Shown here one piece after another: positions 11,448 to 23,615 of a stretch of DNA of 64,000 bases. Position 1 is the stretch's first letter, and each line of letters opens with the position of its first letter. The stretch lies in contig NC_081412.1 in the NCBI RefSeq assembly GCF_030272615.1, forward strand, positions 665,130,981 through 665,194,980. The letters are read 5' to 3'. Below the pieces are notes generated by a model, which saw nothing but the letters and a program-made list of their open reading frames with translations, was not told where the DNA came from and did not search any database. Source of the stretch: Cryptomeria japonica (taxonomy: Eukaryota; Streptophyta; Pinopsida; Cupressales; Cupressaceae). The translations under genes were made by a program, and so were the position numbers.

Positions 11448-13349
11448 TGTAGTACCCCTCCTTGATCAGACTCTTTTTGGACTTATGTTTGACTTTAGTT
11501 GACTATTTTATGGATACATTATTGTATATTGATTTAGACTTTATGTGATTTTATTTCACGCTTTTATTGGATATGTGATGTATGCTTTCTTGCAGTATTT
11601 CAGTACTTATGATTAATGCTATTTTTATGGATTATTGTCATGGACTGACACTTGTACCTTACATATGTGATGTGTTATTTTTATGTTGTGTGTTTGCAAG
11701 TGTATGGGATGTCAGGGGATGATTCTACTTCACTCACTTCGGTGAGACAGGGAATGCCATGATTCTCCTTCATCGATGTGTGTGTCGTGTTTGATTATAT
11801 ATTTGTATATATGCACGTGTGGTTCGTTGATGCAAGACATTGCAGGTACAAGTACCAGGTAGGTATGCGGTATGGACTCCACTTGGTTTAATAGCTTTGA
11901 GCATACCTTATTTGTCTGATGGGAGTGGAGGAGATAGTGGTTGGACCCTAACTTGACCCTTAGTCACACTCATGTGAGTGTTGTCAGTCAGCCATCTTTC
12001 TTGTTTGACCGGTATGTGAGTCATAGTGTGTTAGTATTTTCGCTTTGTGAGTCATATTTTGATCATTCCTCATTTTGCGTTCTTTCAATTATTTAAATGG
12101 TTGTTAGATTGAGTGAATGATGCTATTTTTGTGTTGGCATAATTAGTGTTTAAATATGCCTTGAGTAATTGATTTAAATTAAATAGATCAAGTTTCTAGA
12201 ATTGAATGTTAAAATGCCTTAATATATATTGTGTTAAATAGTATTAATATATTGGGCAAATTAGTAAGTATATTCCTTTCTATTTAAATTCCAAAAATGT
12301 CATGTTGAGTTAAAATGTCTTAGAAATAGTAAATGAGAAAAATAAACAATAAAGCTTTTTCCTCTCTACCTTTCGTTTTGACTTTTGGTATTTAATGGTT
12401 AAAAGAAAAAAAAGAAAAAAAGGTTAATTCATGAGAATAAAGTAAATTAGATTTCCTTATTTGTTTAATATCTTTATTTTGAATGGTTGGGGGGAAAACT
12501 TTTCAACCTAAAAGTTTAGGTTGAAATATTTTTGTATTTTTGCCTGTGAGTTCATTGGAAGGGGAGGATTCATTTTGGAAGGCAAAATTTGAAAATTGTT
12601 TGGAAGAAGGAACTAGTTTGAGAATCTGGTTGTAGGGTTGAAGCTCTTCCACAAATTGCTTCCTGGATAGCTTCACAGGTTTGATATCCTCTACTTTTAT
12701 TTGCATTAAAAAAAAATTTAGATTTTTTCCTCTTCTTCCTATGTCTTGTGTGAAATATTTGTAAAATGGTTGTAGTTGTTTTGGAGTAGTTTTCATGGGA
12801 TTTAATGGAAATTACATTTCATTATTGACTTAGAATGCTTCTCAAATCTCCTTCTTTGGTTATTTCATGTTTATATTTTAGCTTAAAATCAATTCCTCCA
12901 TTTATGTATTATGGATGGAGTTTATTTTCTGTGTATGTTTTAGTTTTGATTTGTGAAATTTGTGGGGGTTATGCTAGCAAAATTTTGTCGGATTTGCCCC
13001 CTTTGTGTCTCCAAATAATTTCTTCTTGTGTGTTTTAAAAATTAGATGAATGAAGAAATTGAGTTAATACTTCCTCTTTCTCTCATCTTTGCCATTGTTA
13101 TTTTGCCCAACATTTTTATTGAGATTTGTCAATCTCTTTGGTTTTCAGCCAATTTGGCTTTATGGAAGAATTTTTTTTTAAAAAATGAGTTTTTACACTC
13201 TCTGTTTTGTCAGAGAGATTTTGGTTTTTATGAAATGTTTTACCAGTAAATATGTTTTTGTTTGGTAATAGTTTTAAAATAAAATTTAATTTAATTTAAG
13301 GTAAAAAGAGAGATGTTTAAAAAATCTATTTTTTTCTATGGGTTGCGTG

Positions 13350-13530
13350 GTGGGGAGCTGGGCTCTACCCAGCCAGGCTACCCTAGTAGCAACGCTGCAG
13401 ATAGAGCCGCTACCACATATTTGTGGTAGCAGGCTTCGCTGCCCAACTACCACAAATATGTGGCAGCAGTGAAATGCTGCTATCACATATTTGTGGTAGC
13501 ACGTAGCTTTAGGCGGTGGCCCATGGGCCC
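13350..13530. repeat. Hairpin cluster in the 3' LTR
   Basis: An 8-bp stem with a 4-base loop, CTACCACA-TATT-TGTGGTAG, occurs at about 13412-13431. A close inverted copy lies near 13447-13467 and another direct copy near 13481-13501. Two more stems flank the group: GCTGGG/CCCAGC near 13358 and GGCGGTGGCC/GGCCCCACTGCC near 13513. The 5' LTR (4575-4640) keeps only the flanking stems. Confidence 0.85.
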
Positions 13531-14983
13531 CACTGCCATATAAATTTGTTTAATTTTTTTTAATTTTAAAAAAAAAAAAATTAATTTATTAAAATTTTAA
13601 AATAAAGTTTTAATAATATTTGGTGTTAAGTAATTTATTATTATTATTATTATTATTTTTAATGAAAAAAATAATAAATATAGTTAAATTAATATTATTA
13701 ATATGTATTTTTGTATTAAGTAATATTTCGAGACTATTAGAATGTTTGTAATTAAAATTGGAAATTTATTAATTATTAATCGATTTTAACGATTATTATA
13801 TACATGTATATTTTGGTATATATAATAATTGTTATTAATAATATAATAAAGTGGGTGTATTTGTTTTGAATAAATGAGTTTTAATTGGGAAATATTTGTC
13901 TATTATTTTCGTTATGATTTTCACTATTTCAAGTTAAATGAATTAAATGGATTATTCTGATTAGTTGGATCCTTAGCCTTATCAGTGCAATGATGACTTC
14001 ATTTTCTTGTAATTTTATGGTGTTGATGATTTATTTAATTTGATCGATTGAAATTGCAAGTTATATTCATGATTGTTGTTCTTTTAAAAGATTGATTGTG
14101 TTGGGTCTTAGTGATTTTAGCTTTTCTTGCAAGGGGGTTTAATTTGTTGTTATCCCTCGTTTATGTCAGTCGTCCTGTTGTGACATATTTTGGTATCTCT
14201 TGACCAAGTAATGTAGTGTAACCTCATTGTCGTAACCATGTGGTGCTTGATCCTTATGGTTGGTCAGGGGTTAGTATGCCTTTGTTTTGGCCACTTGTAT
14301 TTGGATAGTGGTGTTATGGCCTTTTGTCTCTCCATAGGGTCCTTGTAGAGTGACCATGTTTGTTAGTGACCTATGAGAGAGTGGCTTTTGAGTGGGGGCC
14401 ACACCCAAAGTGGATGTCAGGATAACCCCTCAAAAGTCAGTTAATAAGTGATAATCTAATAATTAATTAGGGGGTGGGTAGTTGTAATACTAATTAAGAT
14501 ATTGTACCCTGCACATGGTTGAGTGAATGTATAGGCTCAAGATGTAGTGGGAAGGCCTGGAATGGCAAACCTACTACCTTGTTTGTCTTCACAAAAGGTT
14601 GGTAGGGTCTGCATGAGACTTAGATGGAGTCGGGGGTTCAGGAAAGGTTACCAGGATAACCCGGGATGGGGGTTGAGACCTATGGAGACCTACCTAGGCT
14701 TACCATCTTAAGCCATGTGATGCTACTCTCTCTTTAGGGTCACTAGTGTATTATGAGTTTGAGTCACATGAGTATTGTGGAGTCACTTTGTACTATCATC
14801 ATTGTCTTGTTTATTCTTGCTTGAGGGTCCTCTACTATCTCCTAGCACGGTGGGGTGATTCCATTTTGGGATGACATGGTCAGGTCGTAGTGCCACTTTC
14901 CATCAGATATTCTTGTTGTTACCTTCATGTGAGGATTGGCTACATAGGTGTACATATGGTTTGTGATTTATGCTCTAGCTCAT

Positions 14984-16513
14984 TGATAGAGAGGACCCTA
15001 GATTTCTTGAGTCAGCTTGACTCACTCCAAGGCCTTTTTCCTAGCCTAACCTGAGAATGCTTCTCTCTATTCCCCTAATTCACTCTAGGTCCTCACTACT
15101 GAGGTTTGCTACTCTTCTCTTTGTGAATTCACTTTCGTAAATCCACCAACTCACCTTTCTACTGTATCTCACCAGACACCTTGCACGGTTTGCTCTACCA
15201 TCAAATATGCCTACAACTTCTCCTAAGTTGTTTTCTCCTCATGCTAGGATCTTCCCTCCATTCGATCCCATCTTCCTCTGGTCCGAGGCTGATAGCCTAG
15301 ACTCCGGTCTACCCTGCAAGTGAATCCTCTTAGTCACTAATACCTATTCGGGCTATCATCAAGCGTGACTAAGGCCTGTCTATTGAAACGGCCGACACCA
15401 TTCCCTGGTCTACTACAAATAGAATTCTATTGTACATGGCTAGCTCTTCTTGACAACCTTCAATGGTCGTGTGGATCCCATGATGGAGAATTAAGACAGA
15501 GCCATGTTTATAACTACTTGTCACCAACAAAAAACAAAAAACAAAAAGGCAACTTTATCTATAGAGCCGAGCTTGGCACGACTTCAGAATTGGAACTCAC
15601 AAAATAGAGAAAAGTAACATCTACTCTATCTAAAGATTTAAGCCATTATTTATAGTTTACAAACAAAACTGAACTCTGAGAAAAGAAACCAGAAAATGAT
15701 CTTCACATTGCTATTCAAAAGATGGTTGTTCCTATGGAATCAACACATCCGACAATCCCAATCTAGCCTACTTCTAACACCTTTACAAAATGCCCATTGG
15801 GTCTTTTATAGACTCCTTGACATGTCATGAATCATCCCTAACAGATGAGATTTAACTCGACACGATCGGTTTCCTGTTGTAATTGTCTTTCTATTTCTAT
15901 TGGGTCATCGGGATAGCATCAAAACATTCACTTCGATGACCGATGACAATTTACCACTCGTGCACCTTCTTGGTGGGTTATCGGCGTTGCATCAAAACAC
16001 TCTCGCCGATATCTAATGGCGTGCTCCCAATAGTATGTTGTTCCATCAGGTCTTTGGTGTAGCTCCCAAACATGTTTTGCCAGTAGCCGAATGCATGCTC
16101 CAAATAGTATGCTTTCCCATTGGGTTATCAGGCGGCATGAAAACTAGTCTTGTCGATACCCGATGACTCCACTCCGAACTCACTCCACTTGCTCCAACCC
16201 ACTGGTGACCTCATCAGGTTATTGAGGTAGGTGGAAAACACTCCCACCAATATTTGATGGTTCCACTTCGGTCTTATGCATACTCATCGGGCATCAAGTA
16301 TGGTAAAACCGATTGTTCCAATAGCCAATGGTTGCGCTTTACATGCTGGTGGTGTCATCGGGGTAAGTCTTGCCAAAAACATGAATTTTCAAAAAGAAGA
16401 CAAAATGCACTCCAAGCTCCAAACAGACAACTTAATGGACTAGAACCAGTCCTTATGCCAAAATTGCCAAAATTGAAAAGGGTATTTGCTCACCCTTAGG
16501 TGCTCCTGCACCA
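14984..16513. mobile_element. Solo-LTR-like insertion (1530 bp) inside the gypsy 3' LTR
   Basis: The homologous 5' LTR reads straight through here (GCTCATGTTGGAG near 6080). In the 3' LTR the 5-bp sequence CTCAT is duplicated at 14979-14983 and 16514-16518. The insert starts TGATAGAG and ends GCACCA, so TG...CA ends plus a 5-bp duplication fit an LTR-retrotransposon product. No coding domain was found, so a solo LTR is the simplest reading; a small non-autonomous element is the alternative. Confidence 0.8.
15904..16385. repeat. Array of about seven imperfect hairpin units, period about 72 bp
   Basis: A GGGTTATCGG-like left arm recurs near 15904, 15976, 16046, 16122, 16213, 16287 and 16354. 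Several units have a matching right arm: GTCATCGG (15904-15911) with CCGATGAC (15940-15947), and TATCGGCG (15979-15986) with CGCCGATA (16004-16011). Units share a GCATCAAAACACTC-like loop. Later units are more diverged. Confidence 0.75.
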
Positions 16514-17017
16514 CTCATGTTAGAGTTTCTTCTTATGAGACCCATGTGATCAATTGTATCATTAAATTTATGTAACCTTGTAATTTCTATTGATTTTAAC
16601 TTTAAATGTATTTTGGAAGCCATGTATTTTATGGTCAGTGTAATCCTAAGAGTTGGAGGTTAGTTATCATCTTTCATTATGATATGTATATATGCTTCAT
16701 TTTAAAGAAAAGTATATTATTATTCTTTCAATCTTTTAATGGTGTAATATGTTATTGCATATGATTAGTTATGTTTATTGAGTAATGTTGGATTAATTGG
16801 ATTAATTGTAATTGTGTAATTTAACTTTAAACTTTAATCTTCTTTGGTAACCCTTTAGGAATTCTGGTTTAAGTCTTCTACTTGTGTTATTTTGTGCAAT
16901 GTTGTAATTAATTCACTTAAAGTGTTTTATACTTTCAAAAAAAAAAATTATTTCAGCCCCTTTGTTGCCTAGTTTTGTGGTTTTCCTTTGGGGTTCCTGG
17001 CGAGGCATTACACCTTT

Positions 17018-17465
17018 TGGTAATATTATGACCCTCCTCAAAATAGTCACCAAGTATCTCTAAAACACCTCCATTACTATTTAGGTTAATGTGCATAATA
17101 TAATTGAGATATGTGCTATTAGAGGATTCATTATTAGATTTCATATGGTAAAGGTGGAAATTCTAGCTTATAAGCTATATTGTACTAATTGAGTGGAGTA
17201 AAAGATCAATATACTTGCTACTTAATTGGCACCTAGATATAGGGTTACCTAATCTCACTGCTCAAAATACCTCTATATATGGCATCAATATATGCTTCTT
17301 ATTTCATCTTGTTGTAAGCCACAATAAAATTCTCCTTGAAGATTTGAAGTATCTCTTGTTGCTATTGAATATGATCCTCTATTATGTGAGCTCCATGATG
17401 ATGCTATAAATAAGAGCTAGTATTTGGTAGAGGATATGTATAAAAAATATTAAAAAGACTCATCA
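17018..17465 (+). repeat. Duplicated RLP 3' flank, copy 1 continued
   Basis: Homology to the intact-gene flank resumes after the gypsy element. 17030-17290 matches 55580-55880 (shared 'ataattgagatat' and 'cctcaaaata' blocks), and 17310-17465 matches about 57690-57800 across the LINE insertion there (shared 'gatttgaagtatct'). Confidence 0.8.
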
Positions 17466-17733
17466 TCAACACACTGCCACCCAATTACAAATTGATCATT
17501 GCTGGAGACTTCAATATTGACATGCTACATTCTATAGAAACATAAATAACACTTTTTGAATTTATGAACTAGTACAAACTATCATTCGACATTGACAAGC
17601 CAACAACACATGTAGGGATTTTGTTAGATTAGTTTTGGATACGCAATATCGATACTAGTTTTGTGAAATCCACTTTACTAAATACATATTTGACAAGCCA
17701 CTTTACAATCTCGATACAATTCCAGTTGTAGTC
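17440..17733 (+). pseudogene. Endonuclease/exonuclease-fold fragment of a retroelement
   Basis: One frame reads LIINTLPPNYK then LIIAGDFNIDML, the GDFN core of endonuclease/exonuclease/phosphatase-fold nucleases. It continues through FEFMN, KPTTHVG and FWIRNID to YLTSHFTISIQF, which corresponds to the terminal S/D-H motif. At least three in-frame stops sit where Gln would fit. No RT or helicase is attached, so the parent could be a LINE, or a Helitron of the type that carries such an endonuclease. It lies directly against the duplicated RLP flank. Confidence 0.6.
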
Positions 17734-19290
17734 CACACAACTTCATAACATAAACATGGGAAGATAATAGTTGTCTAAAGAAACAACAAAAGAAAATGCA
17801 GCCCATTGTTTCACCTCCATTTTCCCATTAATGTAATGGCTTGAAAATGCCAAAATAGCTAAATATCCCTCCAGGCTCTGATACTCCTAAGATGCAAATT
17901 AAAAAACACTACTCATGATCCTCAACTATTTTCATTACTTAAAAGGTACATATTGATTCTATGTTAACCCTACACATTGGAGTTAATATTTTGATACCAT
18001 GTATATTGCATTGGCGAACAAGAAAATATTATGCTTTGTTTGACTCAGTCTAAGATTCAAATTGATGTTCTAATTCTTGTTTTCTATCATAATCTTGAGA
18101 TGGTCCAAAATTATTCTCATTGCTAGTAAACCATGACTCCATTCCATCAAGTAATTGATATTACTTTACTCCTTGAATGATTATAGGGCACAAATTGAAG
18201 TCTTCAAAGGCATACAAATCATGCTACTATAGTGCAGCAATTTACCTAGAACCTACTTACACTACAACAATCATCAGTGCATTGTTCGCCTACACTACAA
18301 GAGTTAACAGTGCATTGTACATAACGTTTTCCATGCTATCTATTTTCCCATCTTTTCCCTTTTCTTCTTTATAGATGGCAATAATTCCATCAATATACAC
18401 TTACTTAAGTCATGCTCTATTCTCAATAAATTATGATTGAAAAAGATATAGGTATTAAAAATGTGTTCTTGTTTTTAATATTGATTTAAATTTTAAGTAT
18501 TATAGTTCTTGTTTAACCACCTCATCAAATGCCCCTGTAAAAATAGTCTTGTATATCTTCTTGCACCATAACCTTGCATATGTTTGAGTATGGATTATAA
18601 TTGTTCCTTATTTCAGATGTTTTTCTTTGCACTATGTTTTCATGCTTTTTCCATAACACCTAATTTGTTTGTATATTCAAAGTATATTACATCTACTTGC
18701 ATGCATTGTCAATTTCATTCTCTAACTCCCAAAAAATTCCAAGTAATGGCTCAAGAGAAACCCATGCTGGCACTATTTAAGGCAACTCTTATTTGTATTC
18801 GAATCTTGACCCCATTTTGAAATGTTTATTTATGTCCAATTCAAAAGTGGAGAAATGATTATTCACATTACTTATTACATAGTGTTACCAGCTACAAAAT
18901 TGTCTAAGCTTGTACAATATAACTCAATTCATTCGCATTTAATATTGGTTTGTAGTTGGCTTACAATAATACAACATTAAAGCAAGCAACATAATGGTTT
19001 TCATCATGACATTGTGTCCAATGCCTTTTTTTTCTTTGCCATGACCTTTTAGATTATTTAGATCTTCCAAAGATACCATTGCCCACTGCATAGTTAATGT
19101 ACTTGATATGTTTGATTCATTTTCGTGTCTTGTTCAAAAGTAGAGAAATGACTAATGTTAAGTTCATACAACTATCACATTACCTATTGTATAGTACAAT
19201 GACTTAACTAATTATATACTAGAGCATTATTTATCTGATACAATTTAAATTTTGTTGCATTGTCATGGTTATTTAAAGTACTAGTATACA
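17734..19290. other. AT-rich stretch without a supported gene
   Basis: No conserved domain, RNA gene or element boundary was recognised. A loosely repeated block (GTGGAGAAATGA...TTACTTATTACATAGT near 18845 and a relative near 19138) suggests older tandem duplication that continues into the next repeat. Confidence 0.5.
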
Positions 19291-19292
19291 TA

Positions 19293-19866
19293 CCTAAATT
19301 TCACCCAAGCACTTGTTAGGATATCTTCTACAATAAATTAGGTCTATTTTGCAAACCTTGACAATTATATACAACTGAATGAGAATGTCATTAACTATTT
19401 TTTTTTAAACACTTACATGCAACAATAATTTGTCTTGGCAAATTATTTAGATACAAATACTTATTCAATTGATTTTTCTTGCATTTAACAACTCCATAAT
19501 CTACAAGAACCAAAAAAATTATAACATTTTTCTCGCAATCAAAGTTATTGTAGAAGCCCAAAATTTTCACAGTTCTTTTAAGTACGAGTGCATGTACTGA
19601 AGATTACACCCAAGCATTTATCACAACATCTTCTACAATAAATCAAGTCTATTTTGCAAACTTTGAAAACTATATACAACTTAATGAGTAATGTCATCAA
19701 CTATTTTTTTTTTAAGACTTGCATGCAACTATAATTTGTCTTGGCAAATTGTTGAAATACAACTACTTATTCAACTGATTCTTCCTATATTTAACAATTG
19801 CAATAGCTCCAAGAACCAACAAAATTATAGTATTTTTCTCTCGATCAAAGTTATTGCACAAGCCTA
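19293..19866. repeat. Diverged tandem duplication, period about 307 bp
   Basis: Two copies, about 19293-19560 and 19600-19866, share ordered blocks such as 'tcttctacaataaat', 'gtctattttgcaaac', 'tttgtcttggcaaatt' and 'caaagttattg'. Offsets are 306-307 bp. No coding content was recognised. Confidence 0.85.
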
Positions 19867-20848
19867 GATGGATAGCCCAGCGCCTCAAGACAACTTTCCA
19901 TCAAAAAAATTCACATCCCATAAAAATATGTAACATCATTGCACACTTTTGTTTCCCTTACCTCCATTGCCATTTTCATAAACACATCCTTATATCTTTT
20001 CCCTTATATTATTAGTTCCAACATTGATTTTTGCTATCCATTTCTCTGTAGTTTACACAAAGATCTTGATCACCAAAACACCCCTCCAGATGATGGAAGT
20101 TGCTATAATGCCAATCACAATTAGGAAGGCAAGTGTTATTCCATATTTTTAAAATATTTTGCTTATCTTTACTAATACTATACAAACTAAAATAGTTCAT
20201 TTAACTATAGATTAAAATTGCAACCAACCCATTTATCAAGCATCGTTGAAATTTGTACTACACAATATCTTGTTGCCTTCGAACATGATGTGCTTGTGAC
20301 GTATGGCCCTAGTTGCAACAAGAACCTTGTAGACCAAGTGAAAACACCTATTATGCATGTTGATATGGTCGATAGTCATGACCAAATGATAATAACCATA
20401 AATATCAAAAATAATTTGATTGATACATTATTCCCCTAGCTATTTCTTGGTGCTAGTGTGCACCTAACAAACTTTACAATAAAGAATAAAATGTGGTATG
20501 AAAGGGGGGATGTTAATTAATCCCTCCAACTGACTCACAAAATAATGGAGAGTAACACTAGAACACAACCATAGCTCAACTCATCCATTCAGCTAGCACA
20601 TATTCAATTGGAACCTTGGTTGTTCTTGTGGCTAGTTACACTCAAGCACCAGTAGAATACCAATTACAAGTTAAAGGTGGATAATCCACATCTAACATAG
20701 CTATAGTAATATATTCTCTACAACCATCAAACTAAATTATATGCTTCTCACATTTTTCAAGTCCTTTACTACATCAACTAACACATTTCCCTCTTTTGCA
20801 ACTTACAGCGCCAAAAAACCATGCTAATGTATATACCACTCTACGAAA
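19867..20848. other. Unassigned intergenic sequence
   Basis: A 73-codon open stretch at 20218-20439 has no recognised motif and no supporting context. Nothing else was supported here. Confidence 0.5.
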
Positions 20849-21736
20849 TGTGTTGAAGGGAATTTCAACATCAATTAATTAGATATAATGAGTCAACCAC
20901 CAAAAATCAAATCTAATTAATAAATCAATAAAAAACAATAAGAAATTATTAAGAGATCAACAATTGAATAATGAAATCAATCAAATAAACTTAATCAATC
21001 ACTGTCTGCGTAATATTATCTCTCAAAGTTGCGCTTGATAACCTACAATATGATAGCATGAGAACTCAAAGATAGTGGTTGATAAAAAAGGGAGATTGAT
21101 GATTAATTTATAAAAATTGGAGAGAATTGATTGAGAGGTGGAACTAAAGTGAGCTAAAAATTTGTTTGATAGTTAGATAGGTGATTGAAGAAGTGAACAC
21201 AAGGGTGAGTATTAGTTAGAAATTAGCATGTGCAATAGGAATTTAGCATGAGATTTATTTTAAACTAAATTTGGATTTAAAATTAATTTTTGAAAATATC
21301 CAAAAGCATGCACATGAAAAAGAAATATAATTTGATAATTTAGAATTTAGAAGTGAGAGATGAATTAGATTAAATAAATTTAAGAAACTTATTTAATTTG
21401 AAAGACATAGTTAGCTAATTAAATAATTTAATGAAATTATTTAATTATGGAGAAAATTGAAATTTAATTTAATTAAATAATAAATATCATTTAAATAAAG
21501 TTGAATTTCAAAATTAATTAAATAATAAAATCATATAACTAATTAAAAAGGAGAGGTCTCATGATTAAATGATTGAAGGGAAATTAGAAGAAATTGAATA
21601 ACTAATTAAGATGAAATGTGATGATTGAATTAGTTTAGAAGAATAAAATTAGATAAATTAAATAATTAAATAATTATTTAATTAATAAAGAGGAATAGTT
21701 AGCGTGTTAGTGATGCGACTTTTTTAGGTGTCTACA
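20849..21736 (-). mobile_element. Probable solo LTR (888 bp)
   Basis: Read on the minus strand it starts TGTAGACACCTAAAAAAGTC and ends CTTCAACACA, with TG...CA ends. Flanking 5-mers CGAAA (20844-20848) and CAAAA (21737-21741) differ by one G-to-A change, compatible with a decayed target-site duplication. The interior is AATTAAAT-rich and non-coding. The left boundary could be off by two bases. Confidence 0.55.
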
Positions 21737-23400
21737 CAAAAAAAAATTACAACTACATCACCACTTTTACTACTCGATAATATTGTGGGCTAGGCAAATG
21801 AGGAACAAGTTGACTAAAATCAAGTGTGTCAACTTTTGTTGGTGAACTCAATGATGAGTGTAGCAAATCTTCTTTACAAACACTCGATTCCTCAAACATT
21901 CAAGTAACTATTTGAAACACTTATTATTTACAACACAACTAGTGTCATTTAGTCAATTACAAATATTTCTACCACCCCTACTAAAATTGCTCCTCCATTC
22001 ACAGGTCATTGGAACACTTAAAACCAAAAATGTCCACATTCCACCATATCAGTCACTCTATAACTCATGCCACCAAGTAGTTCATTTACTTCCCACTTTA
22101 ATCACAACTTAGCACAATGCATCACTTACGCAACAACAAACCCCTTCACATACTAGCCCTTTTTGCATTTCATAGTTGAGACTGTGAATGGTACTATTGA
22201 TTGCAATTTGCCCACCAAGCTCTTGGAACAAAACTTTCCTTAACTTGCAAAAATGCCATTTAAATATTACAAATAAGACATGTTTGGAATTATCTTTCTC
22301 ATGCATAAATTTCAAATGCACGGAACCTTCATGATTTCCATGAACAACTCTTTTATTGACATTAAAAAAAGAGGACAATGATTTAAAACCCTCAAATCAA
22401 CTCTTTTTTATTATCCTAATTTGAAAAAAACATGACCTTAAAATTTTTTTTCTCTAAATTAATTTTTTATCAAAAACTGCAAATTGTCTAAGATGAGGTT
22501 GTCATATGCAAGAAAATTATGCCTAATCAAATTGTTTTTCTCAAGGTAATGCTAACTATACCTCAAATTCCTTTATGTATGTTACAATTTTCTTTTCAAA
22601 ATGTAAAAATATCACTAATTTTAACCTTATTAATTTTGCAAGTTTTTTAATGCAAAAGCTCAAAGCTATTAAGCAATGCACAATGAAACTATTTTTTAGT
22701 AAAATGTACAAATAACATACTAAGCATAGCCAAATGAAATTAGACAATTCCCTAAAATTCGATGTGTTTTCACTTCTACCTAGTCTCTCCAAAAATATTA
22801 AGTGAATAAAAACTTTCAAAGCCTTGCCTTACAATTTGTAAGCTACACATCAACTAAGATATATTAATTTAAAACATATAATATTGTTCTATGCTTGATT
22901 TTACCCATTTTCTAATTCCTCATCTTCATTTTCATGGTTTTTCATTTCATCTCAATACAAATATGTCTTCTGCAATGATGTTAAAATTTCCTATTTGTAC
23001 AACTATTTACACGTGCATTTAGTATACCACACTACCGTAACGTCAAAAAAATAGTTAGCAATATGCAATACACATAATCAAAACCATGTTATGTGTTGGA
23101 TTTCATAACCGTACACCTCATGCATATATTCTATTTTAATTATTTGACAGGGACTCCAACTACACTGAAGCCTTTATTTAATCTATAGCATCATGAGGAT
23201 TTTTTTGCTTCCATTATTGAGGGTGTTAACATCCCTATGTTTTGGTTGAGATTCCTCATTCGTGGAAATTGAAGGAGATGCAGAAATATAGAGTTGATCC
23301 TTATTGTGAGATTGAAGGGTGTTGTCTATGGTAGTGCCCAAGATGATTGAATAGAGAGAGCCTTTATATTTAAGAAATTAGTAAACTAAAATATTTTTTA
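21737..23400. other. AT-rich stretch without a supported gene
   Basis: Open stretches at 22109-22378 and 22556-22819 (-) show no conserved motif and have leucine/phenylalanine-rich compositions expected of translated AT-rich DNA. No boundary of a mobile element was identified. Confidence 0.5.
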
Positions 23401-23615
23401 TTTCTCTAATGGCAAATCTCATTGATTCTTATTGAACTAAATCAAATAGGTTATATGGCTCCAGTTATGTTAATTGGAATCTCAAGATGCAAACTCTAAT
23501 GGAATGTTACAATGTTTGGACCATTCTAAATGGTATTGAGGTTGAACCTACTGTGCCTCGGACTGTTGTTTAAGATTGGAAGAAAAGATAATAAAAAGAT
23601 TAAATTATCTTGCAC
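23400..23615 (+). pseudogene. Ty1/copia gag N-terminal fragment
   Basis: The translated frame contains LYGSSYVNWNLKMQTLMECY and NVWTILNGIEVEPTVP, the characteristic start of plant copia gag (G-x-NY-x-x-W-x-x-x-M-x-x-L). Stops interrupt it after Tyr in DSY and before DWKKR. Nothing of pol follows, so this is an isolated scrap. Confidence 0.7.

Larger units (their letters stand above)
2684..17012 (+). mobile_element. Complete but inactive Ty3/gypsy chromovirus LTR retrotransposon
   Basis: The element is bounded by the target-site duplication CCTTT (2679-2683 and 17013-17017). It has a 5' LTR (2684-6573), a primer-binding site at 6576, gag, an ordered pol (protease, RT, RNase H, integrase, chromodomain), a polypurine tract before 11448 and a 3' LTR (11448-17012). 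Protease-RT-RH-INT order plus a C-terminal chromodomain defines a chromovirus. Integrase and RT text resembles the Tekay/Del group, but clade assignment needs a tree. The total of 14.3 kb includes a 1530-bp nested insert in the 3' LTR. The LTR pair shows about 15 differences (12 transitions) in the first 150 aligned bases, so the insertion is old. It sits inside the duplicated RLP flank and is absent from the other copy, so it inserted there after, or independently of, the duplication. Confidence 0.95.
11448..17012 (+). repeat. 3' LTR of the gypsy element (5565 bp with nested insert)
   Basis: It starts TGTAGTACC and ends GGCATTACA, matching the 5' LTR. The extra length comes from a 1530-bp nested element (14984-16513) and from hairpin sequence of about 110 bp near 13390-13510 that the 5' LTR lacks. 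No independent gene was found inside. Confidence 0.94.

Noticed and set aside
20218..20439. 73-codon open stretch
   Set aside because: No family motif, no conserved copy and no promoter or neighbour that would support a gene.
22109..22819. Two minus-strand open stretches of 87-89 codons
   Set aside because: Composition is that of translated AT-rich DNA. No domain was recognised.
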